Shown here piece by piece: positions 33,069 through 42,611 of a DNA stretch of 64,000 nt. The translations under genes and the position numbers were made by a program. The DNA is taken from assembly GCF_009830285.1 (NCBI RefSeq), contig NZ_WUQX01000001.1:2232501-2296500 (forward strand), read 5' to 3'. The notes beneath the pieces were generated by a model that had not been told where the DNA came from, ran no database searches, and worked only from the letters and a program-made list of their open reading frames with translations. Within the stretch, counting starts at the first letter, position 1; each line of letters starts with the position of its first letter. This DNA is from Sporofaciens musculi (GTDB lineage Bacteria; Bacillota; Clostridia; Lachnospirales; Lachnospiraceae).

Positions 33069-36000
33069 ATGTATCTAAAGAGTATTGAAGTGCAGGGCTT
33101 TAAGTCGTTTGCACATAAGATTAAATTCGATTTCCACAATGGGATCACGGGGATTGTAGGGCCCAACGGCAGCGGCAAGAGCAATGTTGCGGACGCTGTG
33201 CGGTGGGTTTTAGGTGAGCAGAGGGTCAAGCAGCTTCGTGGGGGCACCATGCAGGACGTGATCTTTTCGGGAACGGAGAACCGTAAGCCTCTAAGCTATG
33301 CGTCGGTGGCCATTACGCTGGATAATTCCGATCATCAGCTCTCCATTGATTTCCAGGAGGTGACCGTGACGAGAAAGCTCTATCGGTCGGGGGAGAGTGA
33401 GTATCTGATTAACGGGAGCGCCTGCCGGCTTAAGGATGTTAATGAGCTGTTCTATGATACAGGTATCGGCAAGGAGGGATATTCTATCATTGGGCAGGGG
33501 CAGATTGACCGGATTTTGAGTGGAAAACCAGAGGAACGTCGTGAGCTTTTTGACGAGGCAGCAGGAATCGTGAAGTTTAAGCGCCGGAAGAACATGTCTG
33601 TGAAGAAGCTAGAGGAGGAGCGTCAGAACCTTCTGAGGGTCAATGACATTTTAGCAGAGCTTGAAAAGCAGGTAGGGCCCCTTGAGCGTCAGGCGGAGAC
33701 TGCCAGAGAGTATTTGAAGAAAAAGGAAGAACTTAAGACTTACGATATCAACATGTTTCTGCTGGAGACGGAGCGTCTTGAGGAACAGGTGAATGTGATT
33801 ACCAGTAAACTTTACCTTACCAGGGCTGAGCTTGAGGAGGCGAGCCAAAGGTATGACGATATGAAGACGGAGTACGAGACGGTGGAGGAGCAGGTTGACG
33901 GGCTTGATGCGTCGATTGAGAAGGCGAAGGGGCAGCTTAATGAGACGAATCTCTTAAAGCAGCAGTTGGAGAACCAGATTGAGCTGCTTAAGGAGCAGAT
34001 TAACAGTATGCACATGAACGACGCCCATTATGACCAGCGTGCCAGAACCATTGCTTCTGAGATAGAGGCGCGGGAAGGACAGTTAGATGAGTTAAAGCGT
34101 GAGGAGGAGGAGTTAAAACGACAGCTTGATGAGCAGACCAGGCTTGAGAATCAGGCGAAGGCGGAGCTGATTAATGTCCAGTCTCGCATTGCCTCTGTCA
34201 CGGCCTCCATGGAGCAGCACAAGGAGGAGATCATGGAGCTTTTGAATAATCGTGCTTCTACGAAGGCGAAGATTCAGAAGTATGATACAATGCTTGAGCA
34301 GATTCAGGTTCGCAGAGCAGGGATGAACCGCCAGATTATAGAGGCCCGTGAGGAGGAGGAGGTTCAAGGGAAAGAGCTTCTTAAATATCAGCAGGAGCTT
34401 AAGGACATTTCCGGTAAGATTATCCAGTTATCAGAAGAAAACAGCCAGTATGAGGAGAAGATTGCCGTATTACAGAAGCAGTTGGAAAAGCAGACAGAGC
34501 AGTTTAGGATTGGACAGACTGCATACCATCGTGAGGAGTCTCGATTGGAGTCTTTGAAGAATCTTACGGAGAGATATGACGGATATGGCAACAGTATCCG
34601 GAAGGTAATGGACTTAAGAAGCCGTGAGAAGGGAATACTTGGTGTGGTTGCAGATCTCATAAAGGTGGAGAAGGATTACGAGATTGCCGTTGAGACGGCC
34701 CTTGGCGGAAATATCCAGAATATTGTGACTTCAGATGACGAGACGGCGAAACGGATGATCAGCTTTTTAAAAAAGAACCGATTTGGACGAGCCACCTTTC
34801 TTCCGCTTACGAATATCCGTTCTTATGCGGGGAGTATCAAGGAAGATGCCCTAAAAGAGACTGGAGTGGTAGGAACTGCCAATTCTCTGGTGAAGGTGGA
34901 GGAAAAGTACCGGACGCTGGCGGATAACCTCCTTGGGAGGACGCTGGTGGTGGGACACATTGATGACGGCCTTGCCATTGCGAAGAAATATAAGCAGTCC
35001 ATCCGGATTGTTACCCTTGAGGGGGAGTTGATTAATCCAGGGGGCTCCATGACCGGCGGTGCGTTTAAGAATTCCAGTAATCTGTTAAGCAGAAGGCGTG
35101 AGATGGAGGAATTTGAGCGGACAGTCAAGCAGTTAAAGCGCGAGATGGATGAGGTGGAGGCTTCTTCAAAGCTTTTGCGAAAGGAGAGGGCCGGATACTA
35201 TGAGAAAATGGACGAGATCAGCGCAAAGCTTCAGAAGGCTTACGTCATCCAGAATACGGCGAAAATGAACGCGGACCAGGCGGCGGCGAAGATTCAAAAT
35301 GCCAGGGAGATTGCCGAGAATATGGGAACAGAGGCTAAGGCGCTGGATGATCAGATTACAGATATCGCAGATAATCAGGAGTCTATTAATGTTGAGCTGG
35401 ATACCTCAGAGAGACTGGAGCAGGAGTTGACCGAAAAGATTGAGCAGGAGCAGAAGCTTTTGGATGCGGACCATGAGGAAGAAGCGAAAAAGGTGAAGCG
35501 GACAGAGGAAATCCACCTGGAATTTGCAAGCTTAGAGCAGAAGTTTACCTTTGTTGACGAGAATGAGAACCGTATTCGCGAGGAGATCTTAAAGTTTCAG
35601 GAGGAGCTTGAGGAGCTTAAGAAGAATAAAGGGGGCACTTCTAAGGAGATAGAGGAGAAGGAAAAACAGATTAGTGAACTTAAGGATACCATAGAGAATT
35701 CTGGAGAATTGTTTGTGGAGATAGAAGAGGAGATCGAACGGTTTAAGAAGGAGCGGGAGGCTCTGAACCAGAAGCATAAAGATTTTCTTCTGAAAAGGGA
35801 AGAACTGTCAAAGCATATGGGGGATCTGGATAAGGAGATTTTCCGTCTGGAGAGCCAGAAGGAGAATTTTGAGTCAGCTTCAGACAAGCAGATCAATTAT
35901 ATGTGGGAGGAGTATGAGATTACGCTCATTCGGGCAAAGGAGCTGCGGGATGAAAGCCTTACGGATTTGGCAAAGATGAAGAAGCGGATTCAGGAGCTTA

Positions 36001-36629
36001 AGGGGGAAATACGAGGACTTGGAAATGTTAATGTCAACGCCATTGAGGAGTTTAAAAGTGTTTCTGACCGGTATGAATTTCTTAAGGGCCAGCATGATGA
36101 CCTGGTGGAAGCGGAAGCCACCCTTGAGCAGATTATCGAGGAGTTGGACGGGGCCATGCGCAAGCAGTTTCGCGAGCAGTTTGCTCGGATTGCCAGTGAG
36201 TTTGATCAGGTGTTCAAGGAGTTGTTTGGCGGGGGCAAGGGTACGCTTGAGCTGATGGAGGATGAGGATATCCTTGAGGCAGGTGTACGGATCATTGCCC
36301 AGCCGCCGGGGAAGAAGCTGCAGAATATGATGCAGCTCTCTGGCGGGGAGAAGGCGCTGACGGCCATTTCTCTACTGTTTGCCATCCAGAATCTGAAACC
36401 GTCCCCATTTTGTCTGCTGGATGAGATTGAGGCGGCGCTGGATGATAATAATGTGGTCAGATTTGCGGGGTATCTGCACAAACTGACTAAGAGTACCCAG
36501 TTCATTGTGATTACCCATAGAAGAGGTACCATGACGGCGGCGGACAGGCTGTATGGGATTACCATGCAGGAGAAGGGAATCTCTACGCTGGTGTCGGTGA
36601 GTCTTTTGGAGGATGAGCTGGATGCATAG
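33069..36629 (+). CDS. smc: Chromosome segregation protein SMC
   Basis: 1186 residues. Head: Walker A GPNGSGKSN near residue 32, then two long coiled coils (about 170-500 and 670-1020) around a hinge (about 520-640; NPGGSMTGGAFKNSS), and the C-terminal head with signature LSGGEKALTAISLLF and Walker B FCLLDEIEAALDD. With ScpA/ScpB it compacts and segregates the chromosome. The order rnc-smc-ftsY is conserved in Firmicutes. Very close spacing to rnc (7 bases) indicates one transcript. Confidence 0.97.
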   Translation: MYLKSIEVQGFKSFAHKIKFDFHNGITGIVGPNGSGKSNVADAVRWVLGEQRVKQLRGGTMQDVIFSGTENRKPLSYASVAITLDNSDHQLSIDFQEVTVTRKLYRSGESEYLINGSACRLKDVNELFYDTGIGKEGYSIIGQGQIDRILSGKPEERRELFDEAAGIVKFKRRKNMSVKKLEEERQNLLRVNDILAELEKQVGPLERQAETAREYLKKKEELKTYDINMFLLETERLEEQVNVITSKLYLTRAELEEASQRYDDMKTEYETVEEQVDGLDASIEKAKGQLNETNLLKQQLENQIELLKEQINSMHMNDAHYDQRARTIASEIEAREGQLDELKREEEELKRQLDEQTRLENQAKAELINVQSRIASVTASMEQHKEEIMELLNNRASTKAKIQKYDTMLEQIQVRRAGMNRQIIEAREEEEVQGKELLKYQQELKDISGKIIQLSEENSQYEEKIAVLQKQLEKQTEQFRIGQTAYHREESRLESLKNLTERYDGYGNSIRKVMDLRSREKGILGVVADLIKVEKDYEIAVETALGGNIQNIVTSDDETAKRMISFLKKNRFGRATFLPLTNIRSYAGSIKEDALKETGVVGTANSLVKVEEKYRTLADNLLGRTLVVGHIDDGLAIAKKYKQSIRIVTLEGELINPGGSMTGGAFKNSSNLLSRRREMEEFERTVKQLKREMDEVEASSKLLRKERAGYYEKMDEISAKLQKAYVIQNTAKMNADQAAAKIQNAREIAENMGTEAKALDDQITDIADNQESINVELDTSERLEQELTEKIEQEQKLLDADHEEEAKKVKRTEEIHLEFASLEQKFTFVDENENRIREEILKFQEELEELKKNKGGTSKEIEEKEKQISELKDTIENSGELFVEIEEEIERFKKEREALNQKHKDFLLKREELSKHMGDLDKEIFRLESQKENFESASDKQINYMWEEYEITLIRAKELRDESLTDLAKMKKRIQELKGEIRGLGNVNVNAIEEFKSVSDRYEFLKGQHDDLVEAEATLEQIIEELDGAMRKQFREQFARIASEFDQVFKELFGGGKGTLELMEDEDILEAGVRIIAQPPGKKLQNMMQLSGGEKALTAISLLFAIQNLKPSPFCLLDEIEAALDDNNVVRFAGYLHKLTKSTQFIVITHRRGTMTAADRLYGITMQEKGISTLVSVSLLEDELDA

Positions 36630-36697
36630 CTATAGCAGGGATGCATTTCAGGCGAGAGTACACCAGGAAGATTGCAGAGTGGATAAGGAGGTTTTTG

Positions 36698-37651
36698 ATG
36701 GCAGAGGAAAAGGTTGGTTTTTTTAAGCGTCTGGTTCAGGGGCTTGGAAAGACGAGAGATAATATTGTGTCCGGAATGGACAGTATTTTTAACGGGTTTT
36801 CACATATTGACGACGATTTTTATGAGGAGCTTGAGGAGGTCCTGATTATGGGGGACCTGGGAGTGCAGGCCACTTATGATATTCTGGATGATCTGAAAGG
36901 GAAGGTGAAGGCAGAGCATATTAAGGAGCCAATGCAGTGCAGAGAGCTTTTGATTGAGAGTATTAAGGAGCAGATGGATGTAGGCGAGACTGCCTATGAA
37001 TTTGAGGAAAAGACGTCGGTGGTGCTGGTAATCGGGGTAAACGGCGTCGGAAAGACTACCACCATAGGGAAGCTTGCTGGAAAACTTAAGGCGCAGAATA
37101 AGAAGGTGGTGCTTGCGGCAGCAGATACATTCCGCGCTGCGGCAGGGGAGCAGCTTAAGGAGTGGGCGAACCGCGCCCAGGCAGACTTAATCGGAGGACA
37201 GGAGGGCTCAGATCCTGCCTCTGTGGTCTATGATGCCGTAGCTTCTGCCAAGGCAAGGCATGCAGACGTGCTGTTGTGCGATACAGCGGGCAGACTTCAT
37301 AATAAAAAGAATCTGATGGAAGAGTTAAAAAAGATGAATCGGATCATTGACAGAGAATTCCCTGAGGCATATCGAGAAACGCTGGTGGTATTGGATGCGA
37401 CTACGGGGCAGAATGCCATGCAGCAGGCCAAGGAGTTTAACGAGGTCGCGGATATTACAGGGATTGTCCTGACGAAGATGGACGGGACGGCAAAGGGCGG
37501 CATTGCCGTGGCAATTCATGCAGAGCTTGGGATTCCTGTAAAATATATTGGTGTAGGAGAGTCCATTGACGACCTGCAGAAGTTTGATGCAGATACCTTC
37601 GTTCGGGCGTTGTTTACGACTGGGGACGGGGAAGAAGGAGAGAATTCTTAG
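36698..37651 (+). CDS. ftsY: Signal recognition particle receptor FtsY
   Basis: 317 residues from ATG 36698, with AAGGAGG 7 bases upstream; an open stretch before it overlaps the smc end region and has no ribosome site. SRP GTPase: helical N domain (to about 95), G1 GVNGVGKTTT, DTFRAAAGEQL, DTAGRLHNKKNLMEEL (key part DTAGRLHNK), TKMDGTAKGG and IGVGESIDDLQKF. It docks ribosome-nascent chain complexes at the membrane. Short acidic-free N-terminus, as in many Gram-positives. Confidence 0.97.
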   Translation: MAEEKVGFFKRLVQGLGKTRDNIVSGMDSIFNGFSHIDDDFYEELEEVLIMGDLGVQATYDILDDLKGKVKAEHIKEPMQCRELLIESIKEQMDVGETAYEFEEKTSVVLVIGVNGVGKTTTIGKLAGKLKAQNKKVVLAAADTFRAAAGEQLKEWANRAQADLIGGQEGSDPASVVYDAVASAKARHADVLLCDTAGRLHNKKNLMEELKKMNRIIDREFPEAYRETLVVLDATTGQNAMQQAKEFNEVADITGIVLTKMDGTAKGGIAVAIHAELGIPVKYIGVGESIDDLQKFDADTFVRALFTTGDGEEGENS

Positions 37652-37677
37652 GTTTGACTTTTAAGGAGGAAGGAAGC

Positions 37678-38892
37678 ATGTTTACGCTTGAAAAATTTGA
37701 GCAGGCCAGCGAGCTTGTAAAGAAAGTTACAAATCCCACGAAATTAGTGTACAGTGAGTATTTAAGCAAAGAGACAGGCGGCAGGATTTACCTGAAGCCG
37801 GAGAATATGCAGGAGACTGGCGCGTACAAGGTGCGGGGTGCATACTATAAGATTAGTACTATGAGCGAGGAAGCGCGGGCAAAGGGGTTGATTACTGCTT
37901 CAGCGGGGAATCATGCCCAGGGCGTCGCTTATGCAGCCCAGAAGTTTGGCTGTAAGGTGATTATTGTTATGCCTACAGTTACGCCACTGATTAAGGTGAA
38001 CCGTACGAAGAATTATGGCGCAGAGGTAATCCTCCATGGGGATGTCTACGACGATGCCTGTGAGTATGCGATTAAGATGGCTGAAGAAAAGGGATATACC
38101 TTTGTACATCCTTTTGACGACCCAGATATTGCTACTGGACAAGGTACGATTGCCATGGAGATTGTACAGGAATTGCCGACTGTGGACTATATTCTTGCGC
38201 CTGTGGGCGGCGGCGGTCTGATTACGGGGGTTTCTACACTTGCTAAGATGCTGAATCCGAAGATTCAGGTCATTGGAGTGGAGCCGTCCCAGGCGGCAAG
38301 TATGACCATGGCACTGGCCTCAGGGGAGCCGGTTACCCTTGACAGTGCCAATACCATTGCGGACGGTACTGCGGTTAAGCGGGTGGGAGAGAAGATTTTC
38401 CCCTATGCTCAGGAGAATATTGACCGGATGCTGACGGTGGAGGATGACGAGCTCATTGGCGCGTTCCTTGACTTGGTGGAGAACCACAAGATGGTGGTGG
38501 AGAATTCAGGGCTTTTAACGGTTGCGGCCTTGAAGCAGCTTGATCTGAAGGGAAAGAAGGCTGTGGCGATTTTAAGCGGCGGTAATATGGATGTGATTAC
38601 CATGTCGTCTATTGTACAGCATGGCCTGATTCAACGTGACAGAATCTTTTCTGTGTCTGTGCTGCTGCCGGATAAGCCAGGCGAGCTTGTAAGGGTTGCG
38701 GCTACCATTGCAGACGCTCAGGGGAATGTAATTAAGCTGGAGCATAACCAGTTTGTCAGCACAAACCGCAATGCGGCTGTGGAGCTCCGTATTACTATGG
38801 AGGCGTTTGGAACCGAGCATAAGAATGAGATTATGAAGGCGTTGGAGGATGAGGGCTTTAGGCCAAGGGAGATTGGGGCGAAGTTATATTAG
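37678..38892 (+). CDS. ilvA: Threonine ammonia-lyase
   Basis: 404 residues from ATG 37678 with AAGGAGGAAGG upstream. PLP fold-type II enzyme that turns threonine into 2-oxobutanoate and ammonia. The PLP lysine is in ETGAYKVRGAYYK; SAGNHAQGVAYAA and the glycine loop VGGGGLITGVS bind the phosphate. The C-terminal part from about residue 320 (SVSVLLPDKPGELVRVAATIA, key part DKPGEL) is a single ACT domain, typical of the 400-residue clostridial TdcB/IlvA form. It can be biosynthetic or catabolic; context does not decide. Confidence 0.93.
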   Translation: MFTLEKFEQASELVKKVTNPTKLVYSEYLSKETGGRIYLKPENMQETGAYKVRGAYYKISTMSEEARAKGLITASAGNHAQGVAYAAQKFGCKVIIVMPTVTPLIKVNRTKNYGAEVILHGDVYDDACEYAIKMAEEKGYTFVHPFDDPDIATGQGTIAMEIVQELPTVDYILAPVGGGGLITGVSTLAKMLNPKIQVIGVEPSQAASMTMALASGEPVTLDSANTIADGTAVKRVGEKIFPYAQENIDRMLTVEDDELIGAFLDLVENHKMVVENSGLLTVAALKQLDLKGKKAVAILSGGNMDVITMSSIVQHGLIQRDRIFSVSVLLPDKPGELVRVAATIADAQGNVIKLEHNQFVSTNRNAAVELRITMEAFGTEHKNEIMKALEDEGFRPREIGAKLY

Positions 38893-38918
38893 TACATCTT
38901 GGTGTATTAGTCTTTATA

Positions 38919-38949
38919 GGCGGCAAGGAGAATGTTTCTTCTTGCCGCC
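38919..38949. terminator. Hairpin between ilvA and the GNAT gene
   Basis: Arms 38919-38932 and 38936-38949 pair over 14 bp (GGCGGCAAG/CTTGCCGCC at the base, one G-U) with a 3-nt loop. The T-run is weak on both strands. Confidence 0.65.
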
Positions 38950-38967
38950 ATCCTTATTTAAATACAA

Positions 38968-39537
38968 TTATTTTTCCTGCCTTATGGGTTCCCATTCACT
39001 CCTGATGATACCGTAATCGGATATATCAAGAAACTCTCCGGTGGAGGCTTTGAAGTATTCACGCTTTGTTCCTTCAAAGGTTAGACCGCATTTTTGAGCA
39101 ACTCTACCAGAAGCAGGGTTTTTAACGGCGTGGGATATGCCAACACGGTTTACACCAATTTCAGCAAAGAGATAGTCAATGACTGCTTTTGCGGCTTCAG
39201 GCATAAAGCCTTTATTCCAATAAGCATAGCCCATACAGTAGCCAAGCTCTGCATATTCGCATCTTTCACTCAACCGTACAACGCAGATATTGCCAATAGG
39301 TGTCCCTTCATGTTCTATAACCCAATTATATGTGTTGGGGTTCTCGTAGGCGGCACACCAAAGTTCCAAGAGTTGTTTTGTTGCTTCAGGTGACTCGTGA
39401 GGACACCAAGTTAGGAAGCGTGTAACTCTCTCATCGTTTGCCCAATTCTCAAACATTGCTTGAGCATCCTCAACGGTAAATTTCCGCAGTATAAGTCTTT
39501 CGGTATGTATCGTTTGTGTTCCTTTATGTGTAATCAT
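38968..39537 (-). CDS. GNAT family N-acetyltransferase, RimJ/RimL-like
   Basis: 189 residues. Opens with IHTERLILRKFTVEDAQAMF, the RimJ/L-type start, then FLTWCPHESPEATKQLLE, IGNICVVRLSERCEYAELGYCMGYAYWNKGFMPEAAKAVIDY (acetyl-CoA loop region; key part YWNKGFMPEA) and VAQKCGLTFEGTKREYF. It moves acetyl from acetyl-CoA to an amino group; the substrate may be a ribosomal protein, another protein or an antibiotic. GGAGGAAT lies upstream of the ATG. It is convergent with ilvA and divergent from the AT-rich ABC island, probably an accessory gene. Confidence 0.85.
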   Translation of the reverse strand: MITHKGTQTIHTERLILRKFTVEDAQAMFENWANDERVTRFLTWCPHESPEATKQLLELWCAAYENPNTYNWVIEHEGTPIGNICVVRLSERCEYAELGYCMGYAYWNKGFMPEAAKAVIDYLFAEIGVNRVGISHAVKNPASGRVAQKCGLTFEGTKREYFKASTGEFLDISDYGIIRSEWEPIRQEK

Positions 39538-39613
39538 TTTTTATTCCTCCAAGCGGCTAATTTAAAACCATAGACATTCTAACAAAATAGTTTAAGCTTG
39601 TCTACGGTTTCTA

Positions 39614-39670
39614 TTGACATTTTTCAAAAATAAGAATACAATAGAATCAACCTATTAACTAAAAGGTTAA
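39614..39670 (+). promoter_or_regulatory. Promoter and candidate operator of the AT-rich ABC operon
   Basis: TTGACA at 39614-39619, 17-nt spacer, TACAAT at 39637-39642. Just downstream, AACCT and AGGTT around 39650-39670 form an interrupted inverted repeat that could be a regulator site, possibly for the ArsR-type gene of the same island. Confidence 0.6.
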
Positions 39671-39695
39671 AAGCATAGAGGAGAAGGGATTTAGT

Positions 39696-40403
39696 ATGTT
39701 GCAAGTGTCCAATCTTTCGTTTCATTATCAACCTAATGTTCCAGTTCTGACTAATCTTACATTTTCTGTCCCAGATGGAGAAATAGTAGGATTATTAGGA
39801 AAAAATGGCGTTGGTAAAACTACTACTTTAAAATTAATTTTAGGATTGTTGCCGATAGAAAAAGGAACTCTTACTCTCGAAAAATATTCATTGGATACAC
39901 ACCCTTTACAATACAAAAAACGAATTAATTATGTTTCTGACAATCACGAGATATATAATAATCTTACTGGGAAAGAATATCTAAATTTTATAGCAGACAT
40001 GTATGAGGTATCAACTGAAACTAGGACTAAAATTTACGCTCCACTAATTAAAGTATTTCAAGTTGAAAAATATCTAAACCAGCCAATAAAAAAATTATCT
40101 CATGGGACAAAACAAAAAATTGCTATTATATCTTCACTAGTCAATGACCCACAACTTTGGGTATTAGACGAACCTATGACGGGGTTAGATGTAGAAGCTG
40201 TTCAAGCCCTAAAAAAATTAATTAAATCTAGGAAAGATAGTCAAAAGTCTGTTTTGTTTTCATCTCATATATTGGAAATTTGCGAGAAAGTGTGCGATAA
40301 AGTTGCTATTATGCAATCTGGGACGATTAAGAAAACAATTACACTCCATGAAAATCCTCTTAATATTACATTAGAAGATATTTATATAGAGTCTGTAACC
40401 TGA
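39696..40403 (+). CDS. ABC transporter ATP-binding protein
   Basis: 235 residues with Walker A GLLGKNGVGKTTTL (about 32-45), signature LSHGTKQKIAI, Walker B WVLDEPMTGLD and switch histidine in SSHILE. It is the nucleotide-binding partner of the membrane gene that begins 36 bases later. Base composition is far more AT-rich than ilvA or the genes after 43.3 kb. Such ATPases of the BcrA/CcmA group usually drive ABC-2 exporters for peptides or drugs. It opens the operon. Confidence 0.9.
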   Translation: MLQVSNLSFHYQPNVPVLTNLTFSVPDGEIVGLLGKNGVGKTTTLKLILGLLPIEKGTLTLEKYSLDTHPLQYKKRINYVSDNHEIYNNLTGKEYLNFIADMYEVSTETRTKIYAPLIKVFQVEKYLNQPIKKLSHGTKQKIAIISSLVNDPQLWVLDEPMTGLDVEAVQALKKLIKSRKDSQKSVLFSSHILEICEKVCDKVAIMQSGTIKKTITLHENPLNITLEDIYIESVT

Positions 40404-40441
40404 TTTTTCTTGACTACAAACTTATAAAGAGGTGGTTAATG

Positions 40442-42036
40442 ATGAAGCACTGGATAAAAATTTTTCAATTAAGTAGAAATCTTGGGAAGATAAATTTTAG
40501 CTTTTTGAATTTTCGATATAAATTCAAAGAGCGTCTCGATATGTATTTCGTAGTCCTTACTTGTTTTATTCTAAGTCTTGCAGGCGTGATTTATTATTAT
40601 TACTTTCAAATAGTTAATCAAGTTTACATTGAACTGGAAGTATTAGGGATAAACGCATGGTTCTACCACCTTGTATCATGTGGAATATCTATTGTGCTCA
40701 CAATAATAAGTATCTTTTTGTTGATCAATATTTTTTGTTTTTCAAAAGATATAGAAAATCTGCAATTATTTCCTGTGGAACCATGCGATTTTTTTGCAAG
40801 TAAATATATAGTAGTAATTCTATTTTGTTACGGAATAGAAACCCTATTATTATTTCCTATATGTATTATTCAAATTCAATATGTAGGTGAATTTTCTGTT
40901 ATCATTACTTATCTTTCTATTGCGCTGATACTTCCGCATATTGTAGCGCTTCCACTATCAGTTATTATTACGATTTGCTTGAAAATTTCTATGATTTTCA
41001 AGCGTCCGAAAACGCTTTTTGTTATTACAGGAATAATTATATATTTTACAGGGATAATCGTTTACAAGGCATTGTCCATAAAGCAGATCATGTCGTCTAA
41101 ACAGGATTTTCTAACTATGATAAATGATTTACTTGCACCGTTTCCATTCTTTGAACAATATATTAGTTTACATATAGGATTAAAGCTATTCTGTATTATA
41201 TTCGCTTTATTATCAGTTGTAAGCTATTATTATTTAAGCAACTTTATACTTGGGGAAAAATATGCTCTTTATGATAAAGAAGTAAAAATCAAATTGGAAA
41301 AGATAGCATTTCATTCATCAACAAAGTTGAAAAGTTATTTAAAAAAGAGTATAAAACATTTTTTCGTAACCCTGTATATGTAATAAATGGATTATTCGGG
41401 ATTTTTATTACACCATTTTTATTACCGCTGTTTTTTCGACTAACCGCTGCCGCCAAAAGTTTGGAACAAATAAGGACACTAGTGATAACGCCAGAGTTTT
41501 CGTTTTATGCCGTACTATTTGCACTTGCAGTAATTATATTTACGTTGTCAATTAATGTGGTCGCTTCCAGTAGTTTCTCCAGAGAGGGGACAAATTTTTG
41601 GATAGCTGAAATAATTCCTTATTCATTGAAACAACAGGCTTTTATTAAAGTTTTATTTTCTACAAGTATATCCATTACTGGAATTATTATAAACTGCTTT
41701 ATATTTAAATTCTATTTTCATTATGGATTTATTCAAATAGGGTGGATTGTTTTAGTTAGTACATTATTTGCTATCCTGTGGAATTTAATAGGAGTATTTA
41801 TTGATATGAAACGTCCTAAATTAGACTGGACAAATGAAGCAGAAGCAATCAAGCAAAATATCAATGTAATTCTATCTATTATTTTATGTATCTCTATTTG
41901 TATAGGATTTTGTTTTGTTACATTGAAGATGATACAAAATGCTTTACCTATCTATACAATTATATGCTTTACATTTTGTAGTTTGTTTGCTTTGATATTT
42001 CTTGTGTGCAAAGGTATTACATCAAATAAAGAGTAA
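40442..42036 (+). pseudogene. ABC-2 type permease split by a -1 frame change at an A AAA AAG site
   Basis: In the first frame the gene runs from ATG 40442 (a second ATG sits at 40439) to TAA 41381-41383, giving about 313 residues with roughly six or more membrane helices. If reading slips back one base at A AAA AAG (41341-41347), it continues GAG TAT AAA and so on without a break to TAA 42036, giving about 531 residues: EYKTFFRNPVYVINGLFG, then further helices. The joined product has the size and layout of a two-part ABC-2 permease. The heptamer is in exactly the phase needed for programmed -1 frameshifting. Loss of one A from a run of seven (mutation or sequencing error) explains it equally well. 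Partner of the ATPase just upstream. Confidence 0.7.
41341..41347 (+). other. In-phase A AAA AAG slippery heptamer
   Basis: Zero-frame codons are TTA AAA AAG (41339-41347). A -1 slip leads straight into the frame that encodes the rest of the permease. No strong downstream stem or pseudoknot is seen within about 40 bases, and no clear ribosome-like stimulator upstream. Confidence 0.55.
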
Positions 42037-42074
42037 TGACCTTTCATATATACACATTAAAGGAGGAATGATTT

Positions 42075-42281
42075 ATGAGTAAAAAGAATTTGATTACTTC
42101 TGTATTATTAATTGGGACATTTATAGTTTTGCTTGCGGCGACTTTTTTTCTTCCAGAAAAGATACCATTCCATTTTGACGCTAATGGAGAAGCTGGCTGG
42201 TATGCAAGTAAATATTTTATTTTATTACTTACGCCAGTTCCGTATTTAATTTATCATCAATTTACGCACAAGAAAAAATGA
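42075..42281 (+). CDS. DUF1648-type small membrane protein
   Basis: 68 residues with one strong membrane helix (about 6-26, LITSVLLIGTFIVLLAATFF) and the DUF1648 core LPEKIPFHFDANGEAGWYASKYF, then a second hydrophobic stretch (key part IPFHFDANGE). In many SdpI-family immunity proteins this domain is the N-terminal part; here it is a separate gene 39 bases after the permease and 33 bases before the ArsR-type regulator. AAAGGAGG precedes the ATG. It may work with the SdpI-like protein, or be a decayed piece of a longer one. Confidence 0.7.
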   Translation: MSKKNLITSVLLIGTFIVLLAATFFLPEKIPFHFDANGEAGWYASKYFILLLTPVPYLIYHQFTHKKK

Positions 42282-42314
42282 ATACGGTAACATTTAGAAA
42301 GGAGATTGTCATTA

Positions 42315-42611
42315 ATGACTACTGTATTTAAGGCTTTATCTGATGATACAAGGCGGCAAATTTTAAAATTGCTTGCCAATGGCGATATGACAGCAAAGGA
42401 AATTTCCGAAAATTTTTCAATATCAAAACCTGCCATATCAAAACATCTTGATATTTTGAAAGAAGCTAGGTTAGTAACAAGTGAGCGAACAGGTATGTCG
42501 GTTACGTACTCCCTTAATGCTTCTGTTTTACAAACAACATTAGGCGCTTTTTTAGATTTTTTTGACAATAAACCAACTGGAAAAGAGGATAGTGAAAATG
42601 AAAATATATAA
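42315..42611 (+). CDS. ArsR-family regulator, SdpR-like autorepressor
   Basis: 98 residues from ATG 42315, with AAAGGAG about 10 bases upstream. ArsR winged helix: FKALSDDTRRQILKLLANG, MTAKEISENFSISKPAISKHLDILKEA as helix-turn-helix (key part SISKPAISKHLDIL) and LVTSERTGMSVTYSLN as wing. No metal-binding cysteine motif is present, as in SdpR. In Bacillus subtilis SdpR represses sdpRI until the membrane protein SdpI, on binding the SdpC toxin, sequesters it. The gene overlaps the SdpI-like gene by 14 bp, the same arrangement. Confidence 0.87.
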   Translation: MTTVFKALSDDTRRQILKLLANGDMTAKEISENFSISKPAISKHLDILKEARLVTSERTGMSVTYSLNASVLQTTLGAFLDFFDNKPTGKEDSENENI

